DNA of 64,000 nucleotides from Microbacterium immunditiarum (GTDB taxonomy: Bacteria > Actinomycetota > Actinomycetes > Actinomycetales > Microbacteriaceae), in contig NZ_JACCBV010000001.1 of assembly GCF_013409785.1 (NCBI RefSeq), forward strand, positions 3,782,001 through 3,846,000, written 5' to 3'. The position numbers were made by a program, and so were the translations under genes. This document shows positions 15,995-24,645 of the stretch, piece after piece (the stretch's first letter is position 1; each line of letters opens with the position of its first letter). The notes beneath the pieces are model-generated. The model was not told where the DNA came from, searched no databases, and saw nothing but the letters and a program-made list of their open reading frames with translations.

Positions 15995-17110
15995 CTATGC
16001 CGCCGCGTCGAGGTCGGACGCCGGCGCGGCATCCGCGGGGAACGACCGGAGCCGACGAAGGTCGATCGCGACGAACAGCTCATCACCCGGCTGGAGGTCG
16101 CGCACCCACGCGTCCGCGACGCGGGCGTGCAGGCGCTCGCCGTTCACATCCACGACCACGTCCTGGTGGCGGCCGCCGTACTCCGCAGTGACGAGGATCC
16201 CACGCAGAGCCAGCTCGTCCTCCTTCGGCGCAGGGGCCTCACGACGCACCTGGACATCGTCGGGCAGCACACACGACACCGCGCGGTCGGCGTCGCCTTC
16301 GACGCCCAGCCGCGCGACCGGCACCTGCGCACCGGAGGTCGACCGCCACATCGCGCCGTCGCGCTTCCACTCGACGCGATTCGACAGCCCGATGAACGTC
16401 GCGACATACTCGGTCGCCGGTTCGAGAAAGAGCTGCTCCGGCGTGGCGATCTGCTCGATCCGGCCGTCGCGCATGATCGCGATCCGATCTCCGAGCGCCA
16501 ATGCCTCGTCCTGGTCGTGGGTCACGAGCACCGCGGTGAACCCGAGCTCCTGGTGGAGCTCCTTGATCTCGCTCCGCACCTGCTGCCGCAGTTTCGCATC
16601 GAGGTTGCTGAGCGGTTCATCCATGAGCACGATCCGCGGCTGGGCGACGAGCCCGCGCGCGAGCGCCACACGCTGCTGCTGCCCGCCGCTGAGCTGACCC
16701 GGGTAGCGGCCGGCGAGCTCGGTGCATCGCACCAGCTCGAGCGCCTTCTCGGGCCAGCCGTCGCGGATCTCCTGCTTCATGCGGCGCACCTTGAGCGGAT
16801 AGGCGACGTTCTGGCGCACGGTCATGTGCGGCCACAGAGCGTACGACTGGAACACCATCCCGATGTCGCGTTTGTGCGTCGGGACATTGATCCGCTTCGC
16901 CGCGTCGAAGATCGTCTGTCCACCGAAGCGGAGCGTCCCGCCGTCGGGCGTCTCCAGCCCGGCGATGCAGCGGAGCGTCGTGGTCTTGCCGCATCCGCTC
17001 GGGCCGAGCAGGACGAGGAACTCGCCCTCCTCGATCCGGAGATCCAGCCCGTCCATGACGACGTTGCCGGCATACTCCTTGGTCAAGCCGTTTATCGTGA
17101 CACTGGCCAT
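15995..17110 (-). CDS. ABC importer ATPase (PotA/FbpC type)
   Basis: Cytoplasmic ATP-driving subunit. Walker A is G-P-S-G-C-G-K-T-T-T near residue 38, Q-loop F-Q-S-Y-A-L-W-P near 87, signature L-S-G-G-Q-Q-Q-R-V near 138, Walker B I-V-L-M-D-E-P-L-S-N-L-D near 158 and the switch histidine in V-T-H-D-Q. The last 130 residues form a TOBE-type regulatory part, typical of importers for iron(III), polyamines, phosphonates or sugars. ATG 17110 (MASVTING) is preferred; 16 codons upstream another ATG exists without homology. It lies 13 bases after the permease stop and belongs with the lipoprotein at 26.2-27.3 kb. Confidence 0.9.
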   Translation of the reverse strand: MASVTINGLTKEYAGNVVMDGLDLRIEEGEFLVLLGPSGCGKTTTLRCIAGLETPDGGTLRFGGQTIFDAAKRINVPTHKRDIGMVFQSYALWPHMTVRQNVAYPLKVRRMKQEIRDGWPEKALELVRCTELAGRYPGQLSGGQQQRVALARGLVAQPRIVLMDEPLSNLDAKLRQQVRSEIKELHQELGFTAVLVTHDQDEALALGDRIAIMRDGRIEQIATPEQLFLEPATEYVATFIGLSNRVEWKRDGAMWRSTSGAQVPVARLGVEGDADRAVSCVLPDDVQVRREAPAPKEDELALRGILVTAEYGGRHQDVVVDVNGERLHARVADAWVRDLQPGDELFVAIDLRRLRSFPADAAPASDLDAAA

Positions 17111-17123
17111 TCCCTTACCTCTC

Positions 17124-18830
17124 TCACAGCCTGTCGAGTACTTTGCGTCCGCCGACACTCACGGCGATGATCAAGCCGACCGCGGTTACCGCGGACATGA
17201 TGATGCTCATGACGGCGACCATCGGATACGTCGCGTACACCCACTGCTGGTAGAGCAGCGTTCCGAGGACCTGCGTCGTCGTCGACCGCACGAACAGCGA
17301 CGCCGCGAACTCGTGCGTCAGGATGACGAACATCAGCACGCTCGCCCCCGCGAGCGCTCCCCGCATCATCGGCACGAGCACCGTCAGGTGCGCGCGAATC
17401 GGTCCGGCTCCCGCCGCCCTCGCGGCGTCCTCGAATGCGGAGCCCAGCGAGAGGCGGGCCGTCAGCTGCATCCGGACCGAGAACGGCAGCACGAGAACGA
17501 TGTAGACGAGGACAATCAGGATTGGGTTCCCGTACAGCATGAAGGGATTGCCGAGGTAGGCGTACAGGAAGGACACGCCGAAGACGACCGCCGGGATCCC
17601 GAGGGGGATCTGGACCAGCACGTCGACGATCGCCCGGACAACACCGCTTCCGCGCCGACGATAGAGAAGCTCGGCGACGAGGTACCCGAGGGGAAGCGCC
17701 ACGGCCATAGCCGCGAGCGATGTCCAGATGCTCGTCCACATCGCGTCCATGATCGCGCTCGTCTCGAAGGCCTTCGCATAGTGGTCGAAGGTCAGGGTCG
17801 TGAAGTCGACCAAGCCCGTCCAATATGGCTGCAGCGAGACGAAGATGATTGCGCCGAACGGCAGGACCAGCGTGACGATCCCGTAGGTCGCGATCATCGG
17901 GGCCGCCAGCCTGGACGGCTTGATCGGCCGTGCAGCTCCCTTGAGCCCGACGCTGACGAAGCGGAAGTCCTTCCGCAGGAGCAGTCGCTGAGCGATGATG
18001 AACACGACGCCCGCGATCAGCAGCGGTGAGGCGACCGCGGCGGCCACGGGGAAGTCGGTCGGGTCCTGCCCGCCGAATCGGTACACCTCCGTGGCGAGCA
18101 CCCGGATCCCGTCGCGGACTCCGAGGAACTGCGGGGCGGTGAGCTGCCCGAGGCCCAACAGCAGCGCGAACGCGGTGGCGTAGACGAGAGCCGGACGAAG
18201 CGACGGCAGCACTACGGAGAAGAACGCCCGCACGGGCGATGCGCCCGCGACCGACGCCGACTCGATCGTCTCGAAGTTCAACTGCCGAAGGCTCGACTGC
18301 ACGAACAGAAAGATGAGCGGCACCATCTGGAGGCCGGTCACGAAGACGATGCCCGGAACCGTGTAGATGTTGAGCGGACCGCTCGGCATGCCGATCGGCG
18401 GGATCTCCACATCGACGAAGGGCAGCGCTCGCAGGACGATGTTCACATAGCCGACCGTCGGCGAGAGAAGGAAGGCCCAGCCGACGACGACCGCCACAGC
18501 GGGGAGGACGACCGGAAGGATCGGCACGACCGCGAGCCACGAGGACCTTCGCGGAAGGCGCTGGGCGAACCAGGCGAGCGCCGTGCCGACCACGACCGAG
18601 ATGACGAGCGAGCCGACGCCCAGAAGGGCAGTCGTCAGCAGCGTGTCCCAGATGCCCGGGGTCGCGAGAGCCTCTTCGTAGGCGCGTCCGCCGTCCGCGA
18701 GCGCGAGCACCTGAATCTGGACGAGGGGGAAGACGACCAGTGCCAGCAGGACGAGCAGCAGCCCGAATCCGAGGCCGTGTTTGCGCACCCATAGGCCAAT
18801 TGCCCTGCGCCGAGCGGCTTCACCGGACAT
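17124..18830 (-). CDS. ABC importer permease, double-length (FbpB/PhnU-like)
   Basis: Inner-membrane permease of 568 residues with about twelve spans, formed by two copies of the six-span permease unit in one chain. Each half carries an EAA-type loop: A-S-V-A-G-A-S-P-V-R-A-F-F near residue 205 and A-A-R-A-A-G-A-G-P-I-R-A-H near 480. This layout is known for Fe3+ and 2-aminoethylphosphonate importers, where one polypeptide replaces two permeases. It is followed by its ATPase. ATG 18830 has GGAGGGTAG upstream. The binding-protein gene is not adjacent but lies beyond the catabolic genes, at the right end of the same cluster. Confidence 0.9.
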   Translation of the reverse strand: MSGEAARRRAIGLWVRKHGLGFGLLLVLLALVVFPLVQIQVLALADGGRAYEEALATPGIWDTLLTTALLGVGSLVISVVVGTALAWFAQRLPRRSSWLAVVPILPVVLPAVAVVVGWAFLLSPTVGYVNIVLRALPFVDVEIPPIGMPSGPLNIYTVPGIVFVTGLQMVPLIFLFVQSSLRQLNFETIESASVAGASPVRAFFSVVLPSLRPALVYATAFALLLGLGQLTAPQFLGVRDGIRVLATEVYRFGGQDPTDFPVAAAVASPLLIAGVVFIIAQRLLLRKDFRFVSVGLKGAARPIKPSRLAAPMIATYGIVTLVLPFGAIIFVSLQPYWTGLVDFTTLTFDHYAKAFETSAIMDAMWTSIWTSLAAMAVALPLGYLVAELLYRRRGSGVVRAIVDVLVQIPLGIPAVVFGVSFLYAYLGNPFMLYGNPILIVLVYIVLVLPFSVRMQLTARLSLGSAFEDAARAAGAGPIRAHLTVLVPMMRGALAGASVLMFVILTHEFAASLFVRSTTTQVLGTLLYQQWVYATYPMVAVMSIIMSAVTAVGLIIAVSVGGRKVLDRL

Positions 18831-18868
18831 CTACCCTCCGCTTCATTGCGAACCTCGTCGAGCCAAAA

Positions 18869-18885
18869 GACTTATACATATTAAT
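18869..18885. promoter_or_regulatory. AT-rich candidate operator, copy 2
   Basis: GACTTATACATATTAAT, about 40 bases upstream of the permease start, within a 35-base AT-rich island (18865-18900) that also holds TGATTGCATAC. It shares TATACA and the flanking AT pattern with the copies at 14640 and 26143. It may be an operator, the promoter itself, or both. Confidence 0.4.
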
Positions 18886-18938
18886 GATTGCATACATCAG
18901 CTTGCGTCGCCACTTGAGCACGGGCATTCGCCCGCGGT

Positions 18939-18958
18939 GTGACGGATGATCCCGTCAC
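18939..18958 (-). terminator. Short hairpin at the end of the TPP-enzyme gene
   Basis: GTGACGG and CCGTCAC (7-base arms, 6-base loop) overlap the stop codon of the thiamine-diphosphate enzyme gene. Moderate strength; it may separate this gene from the transporter genes that follow on the same strand. Confidence 0.4.
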
Positions 18959-20607
18959 CGTTGCTCTGACCTGTCGTGGAACCCGACGAGCGCCAGCGGA
19001 TCGAGGTGGACGTCGACCAGGAGAGGCCGTGTGCGCTCCTCGATAGCCGACGAGACGGCCGCGAAGTCGCCGATCGATGTGACCGTGACCGCGTCGAAGC
19101 CCAGGCTCCGTGCCATGTCGCCGAAGTCCGGCCAGTCGAAGGTCGTCAAAGCGGTCGCCAGCTCGGAGTCCTCGCTTTCGGAGGCGAGGTAGAAGTGATA
19201 CTCCGAGCTGTAGGAGCGGTCGTTCATCACGACGACGATCAGATCCAGCGAGTTGCGCACGGCCGTGTGAAGCTCGTAGTGCGACATCATGAAGGCGCCG
19301 TCGCCGACGACCAGGACTGTCGGCGCGTCGGGTCGGCCCACGGCGACCCCCATCGCCGCCCCCAGGGCGAGACCGATCGAGCCGAACCCGCCGATCGGGG
19401 CCAGCCAGTGCCGCGGGGACTCGACCGTCAGGTGCTGCATGGGTGCGATGACATAGCGCCCCCCATCGGTCACGACGTTGGCACCTCGGGGCTTCGCCTG
19501 CTCCAGCTTCATCGTGAACTCGTGCAGATCGACGGTCCCCGCAGCCCGCGAGGTCGCATACGGTGCGGGCTCCGCGGTATCCGCGCCCGACGGCGTCGCG
19601 CCGCTCCACGCTTCGCGGCTCGACGACTCGCGCCGGTCGAGCTCGGCATGGAGAGCGCCGGCGACATCTCGTACGTCGCCGACGATGCCAAGAGTCTGCG
19701 GGAAGATCGCGCCGATATTGGCTCGTTCGCGGTCCACCTGGATGATCGCCTTGTCCTCGAGCAGGTAGCCGTGATCGGCCGTCCAGACGTTCAAACCCGC
19801 GCCGAAGGCGATGATGAGATCCGAGTCCCGGATGACGGCCTTGGCCTGATCCGACGAGAATCCGCCGAACGTCCCGATGCTCGCCGGCGAACCGGAGAAG
19901 AAGCTCTTCGCTTTCATCGTCGTCGCGACGGGAGCGCCCAAGCGCTCCGCCAGAACGTCGAGGTCGCCTCGCGCGTCAGCCAGGAACGCTCCCCATCCCG
20001 CAAGGAGAAGGGGCTTGGTCGCCCGCTCGATGAGCGTAGCGGCGGCATCCACGTCGGTGCGGGCGGCGGAAGGGGTGCGGGCGTCGTCATTCGTCGCCTG
20101 CGACGGCGATCCGTCGAAGTCCGACATCGCGATCGACGTCGGCAGATCGAGGACGACGGGGCGCTGCTCGACGAGGGCGATCCGGACTGCACGACCGAGA
20201 TCGTCGACGGCGGTCGCGACGCTGCGCACCTCTACGTAGGCGGCGCCCGTCGGCGCCACCACGGCCGCCTGGTCGATCCCCTGCACGTTTCCGGGCATCT
20301 CGAATCGGTCGTCGGCGATGACAAGCAGGGGGCTGTGGTTGCGTGCCGCCTCCACCAGCGCCGTGAAGGCGTTGGTGAGGGCCGGCCCTGCCCCGATCGC
20401 GGCGACACCGAGCCGCCCAGTCGAGTGCTGGTACCCGAGGGCCCCGAGCACCGCGCCGTCCTCGCGGACCATGCGGACGCAGCGTGCGCCGTGGCGGTTG
20501 ACGAGCTCGTCGACGACCATCATCGTGCCGGCCCCCAGCAAGCCGAAGACCGTCGAGACGTCGTGGTCCTCCGAGAGGGAGCGGGCGAGCGCGGCGAAGA
20601 CCTTCAT
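18955..20607 (-). CDS. Thiamine-diphosphate enzyme of the acetolactate synthase / 2-oxoacid decarboxylase family
   Basis: Three-domain ThDP enzyme, 550 residues. The N-terminal PYR domain has V-F-G-L-L-G and the cofactor-activating glutamate in M-V-R-E-D-G-A-V-L-G-A-L-G-Y. The central domain contains K-P-L-L-L-A-G-W-G-A. The C-terminal PP domain has the ThDP/Mg motif, beginning V-V-G-D-G-A-F-M-M and ending M-N-D-R-S-Y. Such enzymes carboligate or decarboxylate 2-oxo acids, or cleave 2-hydroxyacyl groups; the substrate here is unknown. ATG 20607 (MKVFAAL) follows GAAGGAG. It sits in the LLM cluster, so it may process a product of the oxygenase steps. Confidence 0.82.
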   Translation of the reverse strand: MKVFAALARSLSEDHDVSTVFGLLGAGTMMVVDELVNRHGARCVRMVREDGAVLGALGYQHSTGRLGVAAIGAGPALTNAFTALVEAARNHSPLLVIADDRFEMPGNVQGIDQAAVVAPTGAAYVEVRSVATAVDDLGRAVRIALVEQRPVVLDLPTSIAMSDFDGSPSQATNDDARTPSAARTDVDAAATLIERATKPLLLAGWGAFLADARGDLDVLAERLGAPVATTMKAKSFFSGSPASIGTFGGFSSDQAKAVIRDSDLIIAFGAGLNVWTADHGYLLEDKAIIQVDRERANIGAIFPQTLGIVGDVRDVAGALHAELDRRESSSREAWSGATPSGADTAEPAPYATSRAAGTVDLHEFTMKLEQAKPRGANVVTDGGRYVIAPMQHLTVESPRHWLAPIGGFGSIGLALGAAMGVAVGRPDAPTVLVVGDGAFMMSHYELHTAVRNSLDLIVVVMNDRSYSSEYHFYLASESEDSELATALTTFDWPDFGDMARSLGFDAVTVTSIGDFAAVSSAIEERTRPLLVDVHLDPLALVGFHDRSEQR

Positions 20608-20662
20608 CAGTACATCTCCTTCGATGCAGTTAACTGGCAACTATTGCAAGGATGAAATGGAC

Positions 20663-21898
20663 TCACGCATGCGAGCCCACCTGGTGGTAGACGGCACGGC
20701 ACAACGCGAGGACGTCCCGGCGGCGGAAGTGACCGAGAGCGCCCATTGCCGGGTCGGACGTGACCAGACCAGACACCGCGGTCTCGTACTGCGCCAGCAG
20801 AAGGATCCGGACGTCTCGGTCCGGATCGATCGCCCACCAGGTGCCGAAGCCGCCGGACCACCCGTAGGCTCCTCGCCCCGGCCGAAGGCCCGTGGGGAGG
20901 GCTTCCGGCTCGAGAAGGACCGCGACGCCGTAGCCGAAGCCGTGCGCCGCGAAGAAGTCGTCCACGCCCAGCGCCGGCAGCGCCCGCTGCTCGGGCGTCA
21001 GCTTGTTCGTCGTCATCGTCGTCACGGACTCCGGCGAGAGCAGGCGGACGCCGCCGAGCTCGCCGCCCCCGCCGAGCATGCCCAGGAAGCGCATGTAGTC
21101 GTCCGCCGTCGAGTAGAGCCCGCCACCCGCGGACTCGAAGACCGGACGCTCGCGCGCGATGATGCTCACGTCCACCACGCCGGACGGCGTCGAGCGGTAC
21201 ATCCGAGCGACACGCCCGACGTCGCCGGGCCGGACCCAGAACCCCGTGTCGCGCATGCCGAGCGGCTCGAAGACGCGCTCCGCCATGACCTCGCCGAGAC
21301 CTCGACCGAACTCCCTCTGGATGAGCACGCCGAGCACGTCGGTCGAGAGGCCGTACCGGAATCGCGCTCCGGGGTCGATGGGCTGAGGGAGGCTGCCCAG
21401 GCGCTCGGCCCACTCCTGCGCGGTGACGGTCGTACCCAGCGGCGGCCCGAGCCTCTCCCGCATCCGCTCGCCGAGCTCTCCCGATTCGTCGTGCGCGTAA
21501 GGAATCCCCGAGCGCTGCGTGAGCAGGTCCTCCACCGTGATCTCGCGGTCCGCCGGACGCTCACCGCCGTCGCCGCTGATCACGCGGCGGTGGGCCAGTT
21601 CGGGAATCCAGCGCGAGACGCCGTCGTCGAGACGCAGCCGTCCCTCCTCGATGAGCTGCAGCGCGACCACCGTCGTGATCGGCTTGGTCATGGATGCGAT
21701 CTGGAAGATCGTCGACGCTTCCATCGGCGATCCGTCCGTGGACCGCGTGCCGAACGCCGTCACGGCGGGCGCCGCGCCGCCTCGGGACACGGCCACGACG
21801 GCGCCCACTGCGGCCGGCACTTCCGCGTAGACCGCTGCAAGCTCGTCCTGCACCGCGGTCAGGTCCACCCGGACGACCCCTTCACTCGCCGCTCGCAT
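20663..21898 (-). CDS. Class C beta-lactamase-like serine hydrolase (EstB-type esterase)
   Basis: About 411 residues. The nucleophile motif S-x-x-K is visible as A-S-M-T-K near residue 70, with Y-x-x in F-R-Y-G-L-S-T-D for the second catalytic element. G-Y-G-V-A and Y-G-W-S-G-G-F-G-T-W follow toward the end. This fold includes esterases, lactone and amide hydrolases as well as beta-lactamases. No signal peptide is present, so it probably acts inside the cell on a pathway intermediate rather than on penicillins. The start overlaps the end of the LLM gene by 17 bases; a GTG ten codons further in, behind GAAGGGG, is an alternative. Confidence 0.82.
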   Translation of the reverse strand: MRAASEGVVRVDLTAVQDELAAVYAEVPAAVGAVVAVSRGGAAPAVTAFGTRSTDGSPMEASTIFQIASMTKPITTVVALQLIEEGRLRLDDGVSRWIPELAHRRVISGDGGERPADREITVEDLLTQRSGIPYAHDESGELGERMRERLGPPLGTTVTAQEWAERLGSLPQPIDPGARFRYGLSTDVLGVLIQREFGRGLGEVMAERVFEPLGMRDTGFWVRPGDVGRVARMYRSTPSGVVDVSIIARERPVFESAGGGLYSTADDYMRFLGMLGGGGELGGVRLLSPESVTTMTTNKLTPEQRALPALGVDDFFAAHGFGYGVAVLLEPEALPTGLRPGRGAYGWSGGFGTWWAIDPDRDVRILLLAQYETAVSGLVTSDPAMGALGHFRRRDVLALCRAVYHQVGSHA

Positions 21899-23018
21899 CC
21901 GGATGCAGCGGCGCCTCCATCTCGTGGAGGACCGGCAGCACTTCCTTCGCGAAGAGCCTCACACTCGCCTCGACCTCCGCAAGAGGCATCTCGCCGAAGT
22001 AGGGATTGATCGTGATCTCGGAGAACGAGCACACCTTCTGGAGCGCGCCGACCCGCTCGATGATGGTCTCGGGCGACCCGATGAGCAGGTTGGACTCGTC
22101 GTAGCGGCGAGACGGACCCGCCGTCACCGCGGTCGCCGATCCCTTCCCCTCGGCGTAGGACTCGTAGCCCTTCACCCCCACGAAGTTCGAGGGGTCGTCG
22201 AAGCCGTAGTGCAGGCGGACATCACGATTGGCCTGCTCGACGTACTCGGCGGCACGGACCGCCTCCTGGTCGGTCGGCGCGCAATAGGCGAACAGCACGT
22301 TCTTCGGCTGGACCGGCGAGAGTCCTGCTTCACGACGGATCTCGTTCACTCGACGGACCTCCTGGGCCGCGACATCGAGCGGCTTGTTGCCCACGAAGAG
22401 CGGTGTCAATCCCGCGCGCGCGTTCTTCTCGAGAGAGGGGCCCGTCGACGACGCGCCGTGCAGACGTCCGGCCAGATCCGAGCTCACCGGCGCCGGTCGG
22501 ATCGATGTCTCCGGGATCGTGAAGACCTCCCCCTCGAAGGAGAAGGACTCCTGCGTGAAGGCGGCGGTCAAGATGTCGATCGTCTCGTCAAGCCTCTGGC
22601 GACTCTCGTCACGAGGCACCCCGAGACAGTCGAACTCTGCCTTCGCGACACCCCGTCCGAGGCCGATGACCTCGTACCGCCCGGACGACAGGTTGTCGAG
22701 GTAGGCGATCTCGTGCGCAAGCTGGACGGGGTGCCACCATGGCGCCACGAGGATCATCGTGCCGAAGGTGATCCGCTCCGTCCGCCCTGCGAAATACGCG
22801 AGGACCTGCAAGGGGTTGGGGCACATGCCGTACGGGCTGCCGAAGTGCTGCGGGAACCACAGCCCGTCGAATCCGAGAGGTTCGGCGAGATCGCCGATCG
22901 CGTGGATCTTCTGCAGCACGGTCGAGTCGGAGACCACCGGAATCCGCGTCCTGTCGCCCTCGTGGAATCGCATCGTGTCGAACGAGTTGTGCGGGCCGAG
23001 TCCCAGATTGACCTTCAT
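21882..23018 (-). CDS. LLM-class flavin-dependent monooxygenase A
   Basis: Bacterial-luciferase-like TIM-barrel oxygenase of 378 residues that uses reduced FMN from a partner reductase. Landmarks are P-L-G-F-D-G-L-W-F-P-Q-H-F-G near residue 50, R-T-E-R-I-T-F-G-T-M-I near 85, L-D-N-L-S-S-G-R-Y-E-V-I-G-L-G-R-G near 112, the insertion around 150-240, and G-S-P-E-T-I-I-E-R-V toward the C-terminus. ATG 23018 (MKVNLGLG) follows GAGGG. It is 16 bases from the next LLM gene and translationally close to the serine hydrolase. Two LLM enzymes in one operon suggest either a two-component hetero-oligomer, as in luciferase, or successive steps. Confidence 0.88.
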   Translation of the reverse strand: MKVNLGLGPHNSFDTMRFHEGDRTRIPVVSDSTVLQKIHAIGDLAEPLGFDGLWFPQHFGSPYGMCPNPLQVLAYFAGRTERITFGTMILVAPWWHPVQLAHEIAYLDNLSSGRYEVIGLGRGVAKAEFDCLGVPRDESRQRLDETIDILTAAFTQESFSFEGEVFTIPETSIRPAPVSSDLAGRLHGASSTGPSLEKNARAGLTPLFVGNKPLDVAAQEVRRVNEIRREAGLSPVQPKNVLFAYCAPTDQEAVRAAEYVEQANRDVRLHYGFDDPSNFVGVKGYESYAEGKGSATAVTAGPSRRYDESNLLIGSPETIIERVGALQKVCSFSEITINPYFGEMPLAEVEASVRLFAKEVLPVLHEMEAPLHPDASGE

Positions 23019-23033
23019 CCCTCGCACCCCATC

Positions 23034-24122
23034 TCAGTCGATCGCGTCCGCGGGCCTGTTCGGGATGACCCGAGGACGCACCTCTTCGGCGATCAGGCGC
23101 AGGCTCTCGTTCCAGCGCGCCGGGTCGTCCATGAAGTCGTGGCCCAGGACGAGAGTCGTCCCCCAGCCGCCGGTCGCCTCCACCATCTCGTTCAGCTTCG
23201 CGGCGACCGTCTCGGGGCTGCCGACGTACATCTGCTCTCGTGCGAGCTCGTCGATGGTGGCATTCAGGTCCCACACCGGCTTCACATTCGAGCGCTGTGC
23301 GCGGCGCTGCTCGTGGGGAACCATGTACTCGAGCCACGTGCGGGCGATGGGGCCGTCGCGAACGATCGACATGGCTTCCGCATCGGTGTCGGCGACAACC
23401 ATGGTGAGCGTCACGCGGTGCTGCGAGCGGTCCTTGGGCGCTTCGCGCCCCGCCGCCCGCGCGGAGGTGACGTACGTCCGCCAGTGATCGGCGATGATCG
23501 CCGCACTCGCCCCGAACGACATCGGGGCGAGACCCCGCTCGCCGGCGACCTTGATCGACGTCGAGCCCGGACTGGCACCACCCAGAGCGACCGTGAGCGA
23601 TCCGCCGAAGGGTCGCAGCGAACGCATCCGCTGCACCTCGATCGGGACCTCCGGCAGGGACGACTTCCAGTAGGTGCCGTCGTGCTCGAAAGGCTCGCCT
23701 GACCAGACCTTCTCCATGACGTCGAGAGACTCGAGAGTCATAGCCAGCTTGTCCGCGGTCGGCTCGACGCCGTGCAGCAGCCCATCGAACGGGTTCAGGC
23801 CCGTCGCGAGGCCGAGGATGTATCGCCCCTCCGCGATGTTGCTCATCCAGGCCGCCTGGGACGCGAGATGTCCCGGGTGGTGATACGGCGCGAGGTGCGC
23901 CGCGGGTCCGATCGTGATGCGCTCGGTGCGCTCCACCGCCGCGGCGAGCACGAGCTCCGGATTGGGGATGTTCTCCCACGCGTTGGTGAAGTGCTCCCCG
24001 ACCCACGCCTCGTCCAGGCCTGCGACCTCAGCCTGGACCGCCTGCTCGACCGCCCAGTGGAAGGTCTGACGTGCCGTCCGCTCCGGATGGATGAACGGCG
24101 TCTGGAATAGTCCGAACTTCAT
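23034..24122 (-). CDS. LLM-class flavin-dependent monooxygenase B
   Basis: Second luciferase-like oxygenase, 362 residues. It starts M-K-F-G-L-F-Q-T-P-F, with L-D-E-A-W-V-G-E-H-F near residue 37, R-T-E-R-I-T-I-G-P-A-A-H near 66, Y-H-H-P-G-H-L-A near 80, G-R-Y-I-L-G-L-A-T-G near 100, and Y-V-G-S-P-E-T-V-A-A-K near 300. The H-x-x-P-x-H-L-A segment and the E-H-F motif are typical of this class. It shows only distant similarity to its neighbour, so it is not a recent duplicate. Its start is 25 bases from the VOC gene. Confidence 0.88.
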   Translation of the reverse strand: MKFGLFQTPFIHPERTARQTFHWAVEQAVQAEVAGLDEAWVGEHFTNAWENIPNPELVLAAAVERTERITIGPAAHLAPYHHPGHLASQAAWMSNIAEGRYILGLATGLNPFDGLLHGVEPTADKLAMTLESLDVMEKVWSGEPFEHDGTYWKSSLPEVPIEVQRMRSLRPFGGSLTVALGGASPGSTSIKVAGERGLAPMSFGASAAIIADHWRTYVTSARAAGREAPKDRSQHRVTLTMVVADTDAEAMSIVRDGPIARTWLEYMVPHEQRRAQRSNVKPVWDLNATIDELAREQMYVGSPETVAAKLNEMVEATGGWGTTLVLGHDFMDDPARWNESLRLIAEEVRPRVIPNRPADAID

Positions 24123-24147
24123 TGTTTCTTCCTTGCCTTTCGGGTGT

Positions 24148-24645
24148 TCACTCGGTCGAAGCGGTGGGGCCGGGATCGCGAACCGTCTGGATCAACTCGA
24201 CGACATAGCCGTTCGGGTCGGTCGCGAAGGCGATGGGCGGTGCGCCCGGGACCACGACCAGCGGGCCGTCCTCGACTGAGAACCCGAGATCGCGAAGCCG
24301 CTGCATCGTCGAGGTGACGTCGGGGACACCGATGCCGATGTGGCCGAATCCGTTGCCGGGCCCGAACGGCCCGGGGTCGTCCCACTTGCGCGCGAGCTCG
24401 ATGGTCCCGCCGGGAGCCTGACCCGGGAAACCGAGGAAGAGGGCGGTCACCCGGCGCGAGGGGATGTCAAGGCGATCCGTCTCCTCCATTCCGAGACCGT
24501 CGATGTAGAACCGGAGCGCTTCCTCGAATGAGGCCACACGCAGCATCGTGTGAAGCACGCGCGGAATGCGGACGTCCGTCCCGTTCACCCATCGTTCGGG
24601 GTCGAACGCCTCCCCCTGACCCGCTTGCGTGTGTGATGTGCTCAT
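24148..24645 (-). CDS. VOC/glyoxalase-superfamily protein
   Basis: A 165-residue protein with two beta-alpha-beta-beta-beta units. The first begins P-R-V-L-H-T-M-L-R-V at residue 28, with L-R-F-Y-I-D-G-L-G-M; the second has G-F-G-H-I-G-I-G-V-P-D-V near 100 and ends A-F-A-T-D-P-N-G-Y-V-V-E-L. The His, His and Glu at these points are the usual metal ligands, as in glyoxalase I and extradiol enzymes. In this cluster it may be a lyase or isomerase acting on an oxygenated intermediate. ATG 24645 overlaps the stop of the aldehyde dehydrogenase gene (ATGA). Confidence 0.85.
   Translation of the reverse strand: MSTSHTQAGQGEAFDPERWVNGTDVRIPRVLHTMLRVASFEEALRFYIDGLGMEETDRLDIPSRRVTALFLGFPGQAPGGTIELARKWDDPGPFGPGNGFGHIGIGVPDVTSTMQRLRDLGFSVEDGPLVVVPGAPPIAFATDPNGYVVELIQTVRDPGPTASTE

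Noticed and set aside
20663..21898. A true beta-lactamase (antibiotic resistance)
   Set aside because: The S-x-x-K motif is shared with esterases; there is no signal peptide and the gene lies in a catabolic operon, so resistance is not supported.
18976..23702. Several long plus-strand frames across the ThDP enzyme, hydrolase and LLM genes
   Set aside because: Arg-rich, motif-free translations antisense to genes with clear catalytic motifs and ribosome sites.
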